Below, piece after piece: positions 22,365 to 30,576 of a stretch of DNA of 52,168 nt. The DNA is from Hyphomicrobiales bacterium (GTDB lineage: Bacteria > Pseudomonadota > Alphaproteobacteria > Rhizobiales > Aestuariivirgaceae). The stretch is from contig JANYHN010000018.1 in the NCBI GenBank assembly GCA_025359045.1, positions 1 to 52,168 on the forward strand. The letters are read 5' to 3'. Both the position numbers and the translations under genes were made by a program. Under the pieces are notes generated by a model. That model was not told the DNA's origin and did no database searches. It saw only the letters and a program-made list of their open reading frames with translations. The first letter of the stretch is position 1. The number at the start of each line of letters is the position of its first letter.

Positions 22365-23534
22365 TTACTTTCTCCCCGGCTTATCGCCGACGGAACTTTC
22401 GGGTCGCCAGCCTTTGGCGAGTTTCTTGGCTTGCTTTATCCATTCATCACGCGCGATACGGCCTTGGAAGCCTTTCAGCAACGCGTCGACATGTTTGATG
22501 TCGGCAGCAGACCAAGATGCGATTTGATCGAAGTGCCAAATACCGGTTTTGTTCAGTAGTTTTTCAAACGCAGGGCCAACGCCCCAGATCAATTTTAGAT
22601 CATCATCTTTGCTTCCAACACGCGGCTTTTTAAGAAGCTCGGGTGTGCTGGCTGGTTCAATTTTTTTGACGCGCTGAATGACTGGTTTGGTTATGCGCAC
22701 CGCACCGAGTTCTTGTGGCGCGGTGTCTACCTTTGCCACCTGTGATGCAGCAACAGGTGCGGAAGCTGGTGCCATTGCGTTTGGTGCCGCTGTTCCTTTG
22801 GAACCTTCAATCGTGCCAGCGACCGCAGTGGGTGTTGGCCCTGTCGCAATTGGCGCAACGGGCGTTGGAGCAGCTGGTGGCGGGGGTGGAGCTTCAACGC
22901 GTTTGAACGTGCGTGGCTTACTGTAAAGTGATTTATCAGTCAGCGATGTTGCGCCGCCAAAGGCCATGGAGTGTTGGCGATCAATTTGTGGGCCGGGGTT
23001 TACCGGACGGCCCGCTTGCAAATCATCAATCAGTTTTTCGAGTGTGGCTGGGGTTAAATCTTCGTAAGTGTCTTTCCAAACCTGTACCATGGGCGCGTTC
23101 ACACATGCGCCCAAGCATTCCACTTCTTCCCAAGACAATGAACCGTCTGCATTGAGATGATGTGGCTCGGGGTGGATTTTCTTGCGACATAGTGAGAGCA
23201 ATTCTTCAGAACCGCGCAACATGCAGGGCGTTGTGCCACAGACTTGAATGTGAGCTTTCTTGCCCACAGGCGAAAGCTGGAACATGGTGTAGAACGTAGC
23301 TATTTCATAAACGCGAATGAAGGCCATATTCAACATTTCGCCCACATATTCCATGGCTGGCCGCGACACCCATCCTTCATTCTGCTCTTGCGCACGCCAC
23401 AGCAAGGCGATCACGGCAGATGCCTGTTTGCTTGCCGGATATTGCGCAATGGTCTTCTTCGCCCACGACGCATTTTCGGCGTTGAACTTGAATGGGGTGG
23501 TTGGTTGGACGGGGTCTAAACGGCGGACGGACAT
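22365..23534 (-). CDS. nuoE: NADH-quinone oxidoreductase subunit E with long C-terminal extension
   Basis: Thioredoxin-like 2Fe-2S subunit carrying cluster N1a, with ligands Cys99, Cys104, Cys140 and Cys144. The catalytic domain ends about residue 185, but the protein is 389 aa, more than twice E. coli NuoE. The extension is a Pro/Ala-rich linker (about 215-265) followed by a compact helical domain (about 310-375). That domain contains LKLIWGVGPAFEKLLNKTGI, a helix-hairpin-helix-like pattern. Such extensions occur in Rhizobiales NuoE; their role is unknown to me. The start overlaps the nuoD stop by 1 nt... reading in operon order, nuoE begins at the nuoD stop (TGATG). Confidence 0.95.
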   Translation of the reverse strand: MSVRRLDPVQPTTPFKFNAENASWAKKTIAQYPASKQASAVIALLWRAQEQNEGWVSRPAMEYVGEMLNMAFIRVYEIATFYTMFQLSPVGKKAHIQVCGTTPCMLRGSEELLSLCRKKIHPEPHHLNADGSLSWEEVECLGACVNAPMVQVWKDTYEDLTPATLEKLIDDLQAGRPVNPGPQIDRQHSMAFGGATSLTDKSLYSKPRTFKRVEAPPPPPAAPTPVAPIATGPTPTAVAGTIEGSKGTAAPNAMAPASAPVAASQVAKVDTAPQELGAVRITKPVIQRVKKIEPASTPELLKKPRVGSKDDDLKLIWGVGPAFEKLLNKTGIWHFDQIASWSAADIKHVDALLKGFQGRIARDEWIKQAKKLAKGWRPESSVGDKPGRK

Positions 23535-24724
23535 CAGCGATCAACCTCACCAAACACAATATCAAGCGAACCAAGCACAGCAGAAACGTCGGCTAATTGG
23601 TGGCCTCGGCACATGAAATCCATCGCTTGCAAATGGGCAAAGCCGGGGGCGCGGAGTTTGCAGCGGTAGGGTTTGTTGCTGCCGTCGCTCACCAGATAAA
23701 CGCCGAACTCGCCCTTAGGCGCTTCGACTGCCGCATAGACTTCGCCAGCGGGTACTTTATAACCCTCGGTATAGAGTTTGAAATGATGGATCAAGGCTTC
23801 CATCGAGCGCTTCATTTCACCGCGCTTGGGGGGAACCACTTTGCCATCGGTGGACGATATTGGGCCCTGCCCTGCGCTTAACGAAAGCATGTTCACGCAT
23901 TGCTTCATGATGCGCACCGATTGGTGCATTTCCAGAACGCGAATGAGATAACGATCATAATTATCGCCATTCTTGCCAATTGGAATATCAAATTCCATTT
24001 CGGAATAGCATTCATAGGGCTGGCTCTTGCGCAAATCCCACGCGGCACCGCTGCCCCGCACCATTACGCCGGAGAAGCCCCATTTGAAGCAGTCTTCGAG
24101 CGACACCACACCAATATCAACATTGCGTTGTTTGAAGATGCGGTTTTCGGTGAGCAGTGTTTCAATATCGTTCAGCCGTGCTGGGTGCGTGTCGCAGAAA
24201 TGGCCGATGTCGTCGATCAGCTTTTGTGGTAAATCCTGGTGCACACCACCTGGGCGCACATATGCGGCGTGCATGCGGCTGCCCGATGCCCGCTCATAAA
24301 ACACCATCAGTTTTTCGCGCTCTTCAAAGCCCCAAACGGGCGGCGTGAGCGCACCCACGTCTAAAGCCTGCGTGGTGATATTCAACATGTGTGACAGAAT
24401 ACGGCCGATTTCAGAGTAAAGAATTCGGATGAGCTGCCCACGCTTAGGGACTGTAATACCAAGCAATTTTTCAACAGCCAGAGCATAGGCGTGCTCTTGG
24501 TTCATCGGTGCCACATAGTCGAGGCGGTCGAAATAAGGCACGGCTTGAAGATAGGTTTTTTGCTCGATTAGCTTTTCAGTTCCACGGTGAAGAAGACCGA
24601 TATGTGGATCGACACGGGTAACCACTTCGCCGTCGAGATCAAGAATCAGGCGAAGCACGCCATGCGCTGCCGGATGTTGCGGGCCGAAGTTGATGGAGAA
24701 GTCGCGGGTGGAATGTTCCGTCAT
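23534..24724 (-). CDS. nuoD: NADH-quinone oxidoreductase subunit D
   Basis: 49-kDa-type subunit of complex I that lines the quinone site with NuoB. The protein is 396 aa from the ATG at 24724, starting [20 protein letters not shown]. Conserved parts are the [10 protein letters not shown] loop, [18 protein letters not shown], the [17 protein letters not shown] helix and the C-terminal DIVFGEVDR. The frame is open to 24874, but that part overlaps the inserted four-helix-bundle gene and is not conserved NuoD sequence. No good Shine-Dalgarno precedes the ATG: the preceding bases on the coding strand are pyrimidine-rich (CGGTAATCACCTC), directly next to the inserted cassette. Confidence 0.96.
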   Translation of the reverse strand: MTEHSTRDFSINFGPQHPAAHGVLRLILDLDGEVVTRVDPHIGLLHRGTEKLIEQKTYLQAVPYFDRLDYVAPMNQEHAYALAVEKLLGITVPKRGQLIRILYSEIGRILSHMLNITTQALDVGALTPPVWGFEEREKLMVFYERASGSRMHAAYVRPGGVHQDLPQKLIDDIGHFCDTHPARLNDIETLLTENRIFKQRNVDIGVVSLEDCFKWGFSGVMVRGSGAAWDLRKSQPYECYSEMEFDIPIGKNGDNYDRYLIRVLEMHQSVRIMKQCVNMLSLSAGQGPISSTDGKVVPPKRGEMKRSMEALIHHFKLYTEGYKVPAGEVYAAVEAPKGEFGVYLVSDGSNKPYRCKLRAPGFAHLQAMDFMCRGHQLADVSAVLGSLDIVFGEVDR

Positions 24725-24740
24725 GAGGTGATTACCGAAG

Positions 24741-24773
24741 AAGCGAATAGTGAGTAGTAAATAGCGAATAGGT
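24741..24773 (+). repeat. Left inverted repeat of the cassette
   Basis: 33-bp arm starting AAGCGAATAGTGAGTAGTAA, with two GCGAATAG units. It pairs with 25160-25192 with five mismatches. It lies between the four-helix-bundle stop codon and nuoD. Confidence 0.75.
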
Positions 24774-24776
24774 AAT

Positions 24777-25148
24777 TCATTTCTTGTCCTGGATCGCACG
24801 AATGAGGGAGCGTAGCATTTTTCCGATTTCGTCGCACGACGCCAGTGCGGCCTTGAGTTCTGTTTTGCTGCCAAGCTCCAATCGCCCAGCCAAAATTATA
24901 TGAGTTTCCGTTTCTTTGAGCGAGCCTTGAGAGATTCGCAAATATTGAATAAAGGTCTGCGAACTTTCGCGTCCATGACCCTCCGCAATGTTCGCTGCGA
25001 TTGAAGCCGAAGAACGTCGAAGCTGACTGGTTAATCCGAACAAATCCTCCTTGGGAAATTTCTTGCTCTGGTTGTAACACGATACAGCCAAATCCATTGC
25101 TTGCTGCCAAACCAGCAAGTCCCTGTATGACTTTATGTCCGTTGTCAC
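24777..25148 (-). CDS. Four-helix-bundle protein (23S rRNA intervening-sequence / S23 family)
   Basis: 123-aa all-helical protein of the four-helix-bundle family first described from 23S rRNA intervening sequences and related to Avd of diversity-generating retroelements. Signature parts are [15 protein letters not shown] at 7-21 and the [18 protein letters not shown] motif at 43-60; the [14 protein letters not shown] helix also fits. Avd-like members form pentameric, basic, nucleic-acid-binding barrels; whether this one does is unknown. The start is GTG at 25148, and no rRNA or reverse transcriptase is nearby. It is on the nuo coding strand, so it is transcribed with nuoC and nuoD. Confidence 0.9.
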   Translation of the reverse strand: MTTDIKSYRDLLVWQQAMDLAVSCYNQSKKFPKEDLFGLTSQLRRSSASIAANIAEGHGRESSQTFIQYLRISQGSLKETETHIILAGRLELGSKTELKAALASCDEIGKMLRSLIRAIQDKK

Positions 25149-25159
25149 CTACCATCTTT

Positions 25160-25192
25160 CCCTATTCGCTATTCGCTAATCACTATTTGCTT
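25160..25192 (-). repeat. Right inverted repeat of the cassette
   Basis: 33-bp arm (plus strand begins CCCTATTCGCTATTCGCTAA), the inverted partner of 24741-24773. It sits 1 bp beyond the nuoC stop codon. Transcribed together, the arms could pair into a long stem that isolates the gene between them, as intervening sequences do in rRNA. Confidence 0.75.
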
Positions 25193-25193
25193 A

Positions 25194-25784
25194 TTAACTC
25201 TTCGCCTTCTCATCACCCGGCAACACATATTCAGTTCCCTCCCATGGCGAAAGATAATCAAACTGCCGCATTTCTTGCACAAGCTTTACAGGCTCATAAA
25301 CCACGCGTTTGGCTTCATCATCGTAGCGCACTTCAACATATCCGGTAACGGGGAAGTCTTTGCGCAGAGGGTGGCCGGAAAAGCCATAGTCCGTCAAAAT
25401 CCGGCGCAAATCTGGATGACCGGAAAAGAGAATGCCATAAAGATCAAACGTCTCGCGCTCATACCAATTGGCAGCGGGGAACACTGAGATGGCCGATGGC
25501 ACTTGGGTTTCTTCGTCGGCTTGCACTTTCACGCGAATGCGTGTGTTCTTGTAAGGGCTGAGAAGATGATAGACCACATCAAAGCGCTGTTCGCGGGTTG
25601 GATAATCAGCGCCACAAATATCAATGAAGCACACGAATTTGCATTCAGCATCGTCACGCAAAAAGGTAAGCACATCCAAAATGTTTGCAGCTTCAGCATG
25701 GAGTGTTAACTCGCCGAATGTGATTTCGTTCGCCACACTCAACTTGCCTGAAATATAAGCGCCTAATTCTGGGAGATTCATCAT
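25194..25784 (-). CDS. nuoC: NADH-quinone oxidoreductase subunit C
   Basis: 30-kDa-type peripheral-arm subunit of complex I, 196 aa. Diagnostic region: [20 protein letters not shown], then [19 protein letters not shown] and [19 protein letters not shown]. It is separate from NuoD, as in alphaproteobacteria. The start (ATG-ATG at 25784) overlaps the nuoB stop by 1 nt. The cassette begins just after its stop. Confidence 0.97.
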   Translation of the reverse strand: MMNLPELGAYISGKLSVANEITFGELTLHAEAANILDVLTFLRDDAECKFVCFIDICGADYPTREQRFDVVYHLLSPYKNTRIRVKVQADEETQVPSAISVFPAANWYERETFDLYGILFSGHPDLRRILTDYGFSGHPLRKDFPVTGYVEVRYDDEAKRVVYEPVKLVQEMRQFDYLSPWEGTEYVLPGDEKAKS

Positions 25785-26308
25785 CAGCGCTCGATCGTTC
25801 CGGTACGGCGAATTTTCTTTTGCAGCATCAAAATTCCGTAGAGCAAAGCTTCAGCTGTAGGCGGGCAGCCTGGGATATAAATATCTACAGGCACAATCCG
25901 ATCACAGCCGCGCACCACTGAATATGAATAATGATAATAGCCGCCGCCATTGGCGCAGGAACCCATAGAGATCACATAACGTGGCTCTGGCATTTGGTCA
26001 TAAACCTTGCGCAGAGCTGGGGCCATTTTGTTAGTCAGCGTGCCCGCCACAATCATTACGTCGGACTGGCGGGGTGAACCGCGCGGCGCAAAACCGAATC
26101 GTTCCACATCATATCGCGGCATGGATGTGTGCATCATTTCAACAGCACAACAGGCAAGACCGAATGTCATCCACATCAGCGAGCCTGTGCGGGCCCAGTT
26201 GATCAAATCATCGGTTGATGTGACAAGAAAACCTTTGTCAGCCAGTTCGGCATTTATATCTGTGAAATAAGCTCTCGTGTCGGCTTTGGCCGCTTCGATC
26301 AATCCCAT
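25784..26308 (-). CDS. nuoB: NADH-quinone oxidoreductase subunit B
   Basis: PSST-type subunit that holds the terminal 4Fe-4S cluster N2 next to the quinone site. Ligand motifs are [28 protein letters not shown] and [15 protein letters not shown] chose the ATG at 26308 (174 aa, [12 protein letters not shown]) because AGGAG lies 7 nt upstream. A GTG at 26329 would extend the overlap into nuoA from 10 to 31 nt without adding conserved residues. Confidence 0.97.
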   Translation of the reverse strand: MGLIEAAKADTRAYFTDINAELADKGFLVTSTDDLINWARTGSLMWMTFGLACCAVEMMHTSMPRYDVERFGFAPRGSPRQSDVMIVAGTLTNKMAPALRKVYDQMPEPRYVISMGSCANGGGYYHYSYSVVRGCDRIVPVDIYIPGCPPTAEALLYGILMLQKKIRRTGTIER

Positions 26309-26664
26309 TCCAAAGCTCCTTTGCGCCACTCATATATAAACCCAATGGTGAGCACAGCTAAAAATACAATCATCGACCAAAAGCCAAAAAGCCCAATTTT
26401 TCCAAGGCTTACTGCCCATGGAAAGAGAAAGGCCACTTCCAAATCGAAAATGATAAACAAAATTGAAACCAGATAAAACCGAACATCGAATTTCATCCGC
26501 GCGTCGTCGAAGGCATCAAATCCGCATTCATAGGCCGAAAGTTTTTCAGGGGTTGGATTTTTATAGGCAATCAGAATCGGCGTGATCATTAGGATCAGAG
26601 TGATAGCCGCAGCTACACCCATGAAAATCACAACTGGCAGATAGCTTAAAGCTAATTCTTGCAT
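26299..26664 (-). CDS. nuoA: NADH-quinone oxidoreductase subunit A
   Basis: Three-helix complex I membrane subunit, 121 aa, and first gene of the nuo operon. The conserved loop [20 protein letters not shown] is present, followed by [20 protein letters not shown]. An in-frame ATG also exists at 26676. The ATG at 26664 is preceded by GAGGGG and gives the usual length. The operon promoter must lie in 26677-26875. Confidence 0.95.
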   Translation of the reverse strand: MQELALSYLPVVIFMGVAAAITLILMITPILIAYKNPTPEKLSAYECGFDAFDDARMKFDVRFYLVSILFIIFDLEVAFLFPWAVSLGKIGLFGFWSMIVFLAVLTIGFIYEWRKGALEWD

Positions 26665-26676
26665 AACGCCCCTCAT

Positions 26677-26875
26677 TTAACCAAGGCAAGCTTATGACCA
26701 CCTTGTGACGAATTAACGGCGTTCGTAGCGCAGTGCACCATTCAGCGCAAGGTTTCAAATGTCGCTATCAAAAGGCTTTTTTTGATAACATCCGACTTCC
26801 CTTGCCACACTGAAATCTTATTAACAATTACCATGTTAGCTTCGCTCAACAAATTGCAACACAGGAGTAAATGAC
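26677..26875. promoter_or_regulatory. Divergent control region of nuoA and the HdeA/B-like gene
   Basis: About 199 bp separating the start of the long nuo operon (minus) from the small secreted protein gene (plus). It includes a hairpin at 26766-26787 (TATCAAAA / TTTTGATA). It also has the AGGAG Shine-Dalgarno of the plus-strand gene just before 26876, with 8-nt spacing. A TTGCCA at 26802-26807 could be a plus-strand -35, but its -10 partner is poor. No confident promoter for nuoA was identified. Confidence 0.45.
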
Positions 26876-27163
26876 ATGAAGAAAACTATCATCGCAGCGG
26901 CAATCGCTCTGCTCGCAACGACAGCCGGCGCCAAAGCTGAAGTCGTTGATGTTGCCACGATCAAATGTAAAGAAGCATTGGCGATGTCAGCAGATGAACT
27001 CAGCTACCTTCTTTTATGGGTGCACGGATATGAGGGCGGCAAAGCTGGCGACACCACGATTGATATTAAAGCTTTGGGTGAAGGCGGGGCTGCAATTGGT
27101 GAAAAATGCGGTGAAAATCCCGAATTAGGTTTGTTGACTGTGATTGAGCAAATGGACAATTAA
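26876..27163 (+). CDS. HdeA/HdeB-family periplasmic protein
   Basis: 95-aa exported protein: a signal peptide (residues 1 to about 21, MKKTIIAAAIALLATTAGAKA) and a small helical domain with two Cys (in TIKCKEAL and GEKCGENPE). The pattern C...L.MS.DE...LL.W..GY.GG..GDT.ID matches the HdeA/HdeB acid-stress chaperone family, where the two Cys form a disulfide. Homologues in alphaproteobacteria are common and mostly uncharacterised, so an acid-resistance role is inference. It has a good AGGAG ribosome site and its own terminator, so it is monocistronic. Confidence 0.82.
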   Translation: MKKTIIAAAIALLATTAGAKAEVVDVATIKCKEALAMSADELSYLLLWVHGYEGGKAGDTTIDIKALGEGGAAIGEKCGENPELGLLTVIEQMDN

Positions 27164-27180
27164 TCCAAAATAAAAAGCCA

Positions 27181-27213
27181 AAAAGGCCACTCCCATTAGA
27201 GTGGCCTTTTTTG
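27181..27213 (+). terminator. Rho-independent terminator
   Basis: 12-bp perfect stem (27181-27192 with 27199-27210), 6-nt loop and a run of T residues. It lies 18 bp after the HdeA/B-like gene. The A-run at its left flank means it could also stop transcription from the other strand. Confidence 0.9.
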
Positions 27214-27224
27214 TTAAAAACAAA

Positions 27225-27301
27225 TGGCGCGAAAGACGGGGCTCGAACCCGCGACCTTCGCCGTGACAGGGCGACGCTCTAACCAACTGAGCTACTTCCG
27301 C
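27225..27301 (-). tRNA. tRNA-Asp (anticodon GTC)
   Basis: 77-nt tRNA with encoded CCA (27225-27227). Acceptor arm GCGGAAG pairs with CTTTCGC (one G-T). The D-arm AGCTCAGTTGGTTAGAGC, anticodon loop CTGTCAC (GTC, complement at 27265-27267) and T-arm GGTTCGAACC are all intact. Confidence 0.97.
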
Positions 27302-27317
27302 ACATTTATTAAGCGGC

Positions 27318-27346
27318 TGGATAGATGAGCCACTCTGCCCTGTCAA
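27318..27346 (-). promoter_or_regulatory. Sigma-70-type promoter of tRNA-Asp
   Basis: On the minus strand TTGACA (27346-27341) is followed after 17 nt by TATCCA (27323-27318), about 17 bp before the tRNA 5' end. The C preceding TTGACA fits the alphaproteobacterial CTTGAC consensus. Confidence 0.75.
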
Positions 27347-27398
27347 GCGTTCGTCTTGATCATTGGCGGCTCGATTAAAACCAGCTAGTGCACAGCGT

Positions 27399-28556
27399 AT
27401 GGCCTTCTTCAAGAATCGCGACTTCAACCTGATCTATGTTCACGGCGCTTTGCAGGCAATGGTCATGTACGGCGGTGAAGCCTTCGAGTTTGTCTATTTG
27501 CTCAAAGCTGGCATTGCGCCGTGGATTGTATTACTGGTCATTGGCTTGATGTTCGGAAGTCGGATCGTTTTTCGCGGTGGCGTGTTGCCCTTGGCAAAAC
27601 GCTTCGGCTTACGAAATGCTTTGGTCTTTGGCATTCTGCTCGAAGCCATCACTTATCCCATTCTATCGCAAGTTACGGGCGTTGGGCCGCTTTTATTTAT
27701 CCACATCACCACCGTTGCGATCAGCAGTTCGTTCTATTGGACGAGTTATCATGCTTATGTCTCTTTGATCGGTGATGCTGAGCACCGGGGAAAGCAATCA
27801 AGTGCCATGGAATTTATTGGCATGATCATGGGCATTGTGGCACCCATCATGACGGGCACATTGCTCACTTATTTTAACCCGCTCTTGGCTTTTGGCATTG
27901 TCGGGGTGATTATGGCATGTTCAGCCATTCCCCTTTTATATGCCCCCAACATCGCCATTTCACCTGATGCAGTGGTTCCTGCCGAAACCAGAAAGCTGGC
28001 ACGGCGTATAATGTTTGCTGATGGATTGCGCGCCGGATCGTTTCATTTCACGTGGTTGATCGCTTTATTCATCACGTTGGGCAGCAGCTTTGCGGCGTTC
28101 GGCAGTGCCATGTCGCTGGCAGGTCTTGCGGGTGCACTGATGGGGCTGATGACTGGCAAACTTGTCGATCTTGGCAAAGGCAGGCGCGCTTTGCAGATCG
28201 GCTTCATGGTACTCGCAATCGCTATTCTGGCACGGGCCTTTGGTTATGCAGCCGTTTGGAGCGCTGTTGCCGCCAATGTGATAGCAGTCATAGTGTGGCC
28301 AATTTATGCAACGGCGACCAATTCAAGGATTTATGATCTGGCGCGCCAATCACCCTGCCCACTCCGCTATCATGTGGTGGCCGAAGGTGGCTGGGATTTG
28401 GGAACGGCGATCGGTTGCTTGGTATCGGCAGTTTTAATTTATCTTGGCTTCAGTTATTTTGTGCCGTTGCTTGTGGCACTTTTCGGCTGCGGCATGGGCT
28501 TTTGGTTTTTGACCAACTCCTTCGACGTTAAAACGCACTCCCGTCCTTCTTCGTAA
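27399..28556 (+). CDS. MFS transporter
   Basis: Integral inner-membrane protein of about 385 aa with roughly 12 predicted helices, of major-facilitator type. The N-terminal MAFFKNRDFNLIYVHGALQA is followed by alternating hydrophobic segments and short basic loops (for example LAKRFGLRNALVFG, a loop 2-3 motif-A-like position). A central hydrophilic linker (about 190-205) separates two six-helix halves. Substrate unknown. The frame is open from a TTG at 27363, but the ATG at 27399 starts just before the first hydrophobic segment. The 3' end overlaps the convergent cupin gene by 29 bp. Confidence 0.8.
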   Translation: MAFFKNRDFNLIYVHGALQAMVMYGGEAFEFVYLLKAGIAPWIVLLVIGLMFGSRIVFRGGVLPLAKRFGLRNALVFGILLEAITYPILSQVTGVGPLLFIHITTVAISSSFYWTSYHAYVSLIGDAEHRGKQSSAMEFIGMIMGIVAPIMTGTLLTYFNPLLAFGIVGVIMACSAIPLLYAPNIAISPDAVVPAETRKLARRIMFADGLRAGSFHFTWLIALFITLGSSFAAFGSAMSLAGLAGALMGLMTGKLVDLGKGRRALQIGFMVLAIAILARAFGYAAVWSAVAANVIAVIVWPIYATATNSRIYDLARQSPCPLRYHVVAEGGWDLGTAIGCLVSAVLIYLGFSYFVPLLVALFGCGMGFWFLTNSFDVKTHSRPSS

Positions 28557-28992
28557 AATGTAGTCCTTTTTCATCGCGGCGATATTTCATATCTACATCG
28601 GGAAAATAAGCTTCTTCAACAGCAGCCCTTGTGCCAACAACCAAAAACTTTGCAGGCTTGTCGCTTTCGTTCATGATGTGATGAGCGTTTGGCGTGTTGG
28701 CTTTCCAACCCGCACATTGGCCGAGCGTAAAAGCGTGGCGACCCGTCTCATCCACAATCACCATTTCACCTTCTAGCGCGTAAACCAGCTCGTCTTCGTT
28801 CAAATGCCAGTGACGCTGTGACGACCATGCGCCCGGTTCGAGAGTAATAATATTTGCGCCAAATTGGGTGAGACCAAATGGAGTTCCCAGCGCCACACTG
28901 CTGCGGCCCTTTACCGCTTTGGCATAATGTTCAGGATATCCAGAGCCGGAGCGTACTTTCAGTTCAGAAATGTTGCAAACGGCCTTACTCAC
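28528..28992 (-). CDS. Cupin-domain protein
   Basis: 154-aa single-domain cupin. Motif 1 is visible as GAWSSQRHWHLNEDELVYALEG, shown here as its ligands His-X-His and Glu, and motif 2 as NTPNAHHIMN. Together these form a 3-His/1-Glu metal site typical of cupin_2 proteins. Reaction unknown; relatives include sugar isomerases and dioxygenase-like proteins. The start is GTG at 28992, whose bases overlap the NifU-like gene's stop (GTGA), so the two genes are translationally coupled. Confidence 0.85.
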   Translation of the reverse strand: MSKAVCNISELKVRSGSGYPEHYAKAVKGRSSVALGTPFGLTQFGANIITLEPGAWSSQRHWHLNEDELVYALEGEMVIVDETGRHAFTLGQCAGWKANTPNAHHIMNESDKPAKFLVVGTRAAVEEAYFPDVDMKYRRDEKGLHFTKKDGSAF

Positions 28993-29435
28993 GCCGACAC
29001 CTTTTCAATTTGGTTTACGGCATCGACAACGGCATCAAATGTGAGAAGTGTCGAAGCATGCCGTGCCTTATAGTCGCGCACCGGAAGCAGTGCTTCTAAA
29101 TCCGCCCATTTGCCCGTCGGCGCATCGCCATTTTCTTTCAACATTTTATACATCTGCTCGCGCAATGCGCGCAGCTCATGCGGGGTTGAACCCACAACAT
29201 GACGTGCCATGATCGAAGACGAAGCTTGGCCTAAAGCGCAGGCCTTTACATCGTGTCCGAATTCAGAAACGACACCGTCTTTAATGGCGAGATCAACGGT
29301 TACTTTAGAGCCACAAAGCCTTGAATGCGCAACTGCCGTTGCACCAGGATGTTCTAAACGTTGCAACAATGGGATTTCTGCTGCAAACTCTAAAATCTTT
29401 CGGTTGTAAATCTCGTTTATCATGTCCAAATCCAT
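28989..29435 (-). CDS. NifU/IscU-like iron-sulfur scaffold protein
   Basis: 148-aa protein with the IscU/NifU N-terminal fold: MINEIYNRKILEFA, RLCGSKVTVDL with Cys41, and KACALGQASSSIMA with Cys66. The third cluster cysteine of classical IscU is absent; the corresponding region reads PVRDYKARHASTLLTFDA, with His126 nearest. It may be an assembly scaffold or a related sulfur-transfer protein. The long upstream open frame (to 29729) overlaps folE and is not conserved. Starts at 29435 or 29423 are both plausible. It lies beside folE and hisI, an arrangement seen in Rhizobiales. Confidence 0.85.
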   Translation of the reverse strand: MDLDMINEIYNRKILEFAAEIPLLQRLEHPGATAVAHSRLCGSKVTVDLAIKDGVVSEFGHDVKACALGQASSSIMARHVVGSTPHELRALREQMYKMLKENGDAPTGKWADLEALLPVRDYKARHASTLLTFDAVVDAVNQIEKVSA

Positions 29436-29568
29436 GACTGTCGGCTGTAGCTTGGATATGGTATGTTGCTGACAAAATTGAAAGGGGTGGAATGTTATGA
29501 AATCCGCTCGCGTATTATTTCCGTAATGCAAGACTGTAATGTGCAAACCCTCAATGTGAGTTCGCCCC

Positions 29569-30198
29569 ATGGATGTCAAAGTGTATCCCAAGCAAGTTCT
29601 AAAGCCCGCCCCTACGCCCACTGAAGAGGAAGCACAGGAAGCTGTTCGCGTGCTGCTCAGCTGGGCTGGCGATAATCCTAACCGTGAAGGTTTGCTCGAA
29701 ACGCCTAAACGTGTGACCAAAGCGTTCAAGGAATACTATTCGGGCTATGCTCATGATCCCGCAGATGTGTTAGACCGCGTATTTGACGAAGTGGGCGGCT
29801 ATGATGATATGGTCATGCTGCGAGATATAAGCTTCACATCGCATTGCGAACATCATATGGCGCCGTTCTTCGGGCGGGTGCATATCGCATATTTACCAAA
29901 TGGTGGAGTTGTAGGCATTTCGAAATTGGCACGTGTGGTCGAAATTTATGCGCGCCGTTTGCAGACACAAGAAACCATGACTGCACAAATTGCCAATGCG
30001 GTTTTTGAAGGATTGGGGGCGCGCGGTGTAGCGGTGTTCGTTGAAGCTTTGCATACGTGCATGTCGATGCGTGGTGTTCAGAAACATGGTGTTGCGACTA
30101 TAACGACACAGTTCACAGGTGAGTTTAAAACAAACCCTGTGCTGCAGGCGCGTTTTATGGATATGGTGCGCGCTCCGCACCGGGAATTTACAATCTAA
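29569..30198 (+). CDS. folE: GTP cyclohydrolase I
   Basis: Converts GTP to 7,8-dihydroneopterin triphosphate, the first step of tetrahydrofolate synthesis. The 209-aa protein shows the zinc ligands Cys93 and His96 ([12 protein letters not shown]) and Cys164 ([11 protein letters not shown]). The family blocks [12 protein letters not shown] and [20 protein letters not shown] are also present. A complete FolE1-type active site means the cell does not rely on a zinc-independent replacement. hisI follows after 3 bp. Confidence 0.97.
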   Translation: MDVKVYPKQVLKPAPTPTEEEAQEAVRVLLSWAGDNPNREGLLETPKRVTKAFKEYYSGYAHDPADVLDRVFDEVGGYDDMVMLRDISFTSHCEHHMAPFFGRVHIAYLPNGGVVGISKLARVVEIYARRLQTQETMTAQIANAVFEGLGARGVAVFVEALHTCMSMRGVQKHGVATITTQFTGEFKTNPVLQARFMDMVRAPHREFTI

Positions 30199-30201
30199 GG
30201 C

Positions 30202-30576
30202 ATGGCCAACATAAATGATGAAACACTGGAGTTGGGCCTTCGCTACGACGCGCAAGGCCTCGTCCCAGCTATCGTCGTTGACCATACTGATAACACTGTT
30301 CTGATGTTTGCATACATGAACGCTGAAGCTTTTTCCGAAACCCATCGCACTGGAATTGTGCATTTTTACAGTCGCTCGCGCGCCAAGTTGTGGATGAAAG
30401 GCGAAACGTCAGGCGAGACGTTTGAAGTTGTGGAAATGCTGGTCGATTGTGATCAAGATGTTTTGTTGGTTAGGGTGAAACCGCAAGGCAAAGGCAATGC
30501 TTGTCACACCGGGCGGCGGAGTTGTTTCTACCGTGAAATCAAAGACAAAGCTCTTGTCTTTAAAAACTTAGGTTAG
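30202..30576 (+). CDS. hisI: Phosphoribosyl-AMP cyclohydrolase
   Basis: Third step of histidine biosynthesis: opens the purine ring of phosphoribosyl-AMP. The 124-aa stand-alone enzyme, not fused to HisE, shows the Mg motif VDCDQD with Cys83 and the zinc cysteines Cys101 and Cys108 (GNACHTGRRSCFY). The substrate region HFYSRSRAKLWMKGETSG is standard. Cotranscription with folE is likely. The stop overlaps the convergent CBS gene by 4 bp. Confidence 0.97.
   Translation: MANINDETLELGLRYDAQGLVPAIVVDHTDNTVLMFAYMNAEAFSETHRTGIVHFYSRSRAKLWMKGETSGETFEVVEMLVDCDQDVLLVRVKPQGKGNACHTGRRSCFYREIKDKALVFKNLG

Larger units (their letters stand above)
24741..25192. mobile_element. Inverted-repeat-bounded four-helix-bundle cassette in the nuoC-nuoD spacer
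   Basis: A 452-bp segment bounded by imperfect inverted repeats at 24741-24773 and 25160-25192 (28 of 33 positions match). Each repeat is made of GCGAATAG-like iterations. It contains only one gene, for a protein of the 23S-rRNA-intervening-sequence family. The outer edge of the right repeat lies one base from the nuoC stop codon, and the left repeat is 16 bp from the nuoD start. The canonical nuoC-nuoD junction has no gene, so this looks like an insertion. There is no transposase; mobility would need help in trans and is inferred. Confidence 0.62.

Noticed and set aside
24725..24874. N-terminal extension of nuoD (50 extra codons)
   Set aside because: It reads through the inverted repeat and the four-helix-bundle gene in another frame and does not resemble NuoD; the canonical start is at 24724.
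24721..25155. 144-aa minus-strand frame overlapping the four-helix-bundle gene
   Set aside because: It covers the same DNA as the recognised family protein in a different frame and has no recognisable motif.
29436..29729. Upstream extension of the NifU-like gene
   Set aside because: Overlaps the folE start region on the other strand and lacks the conserved scaffold start; ATG 29435 or 29423 fits better.
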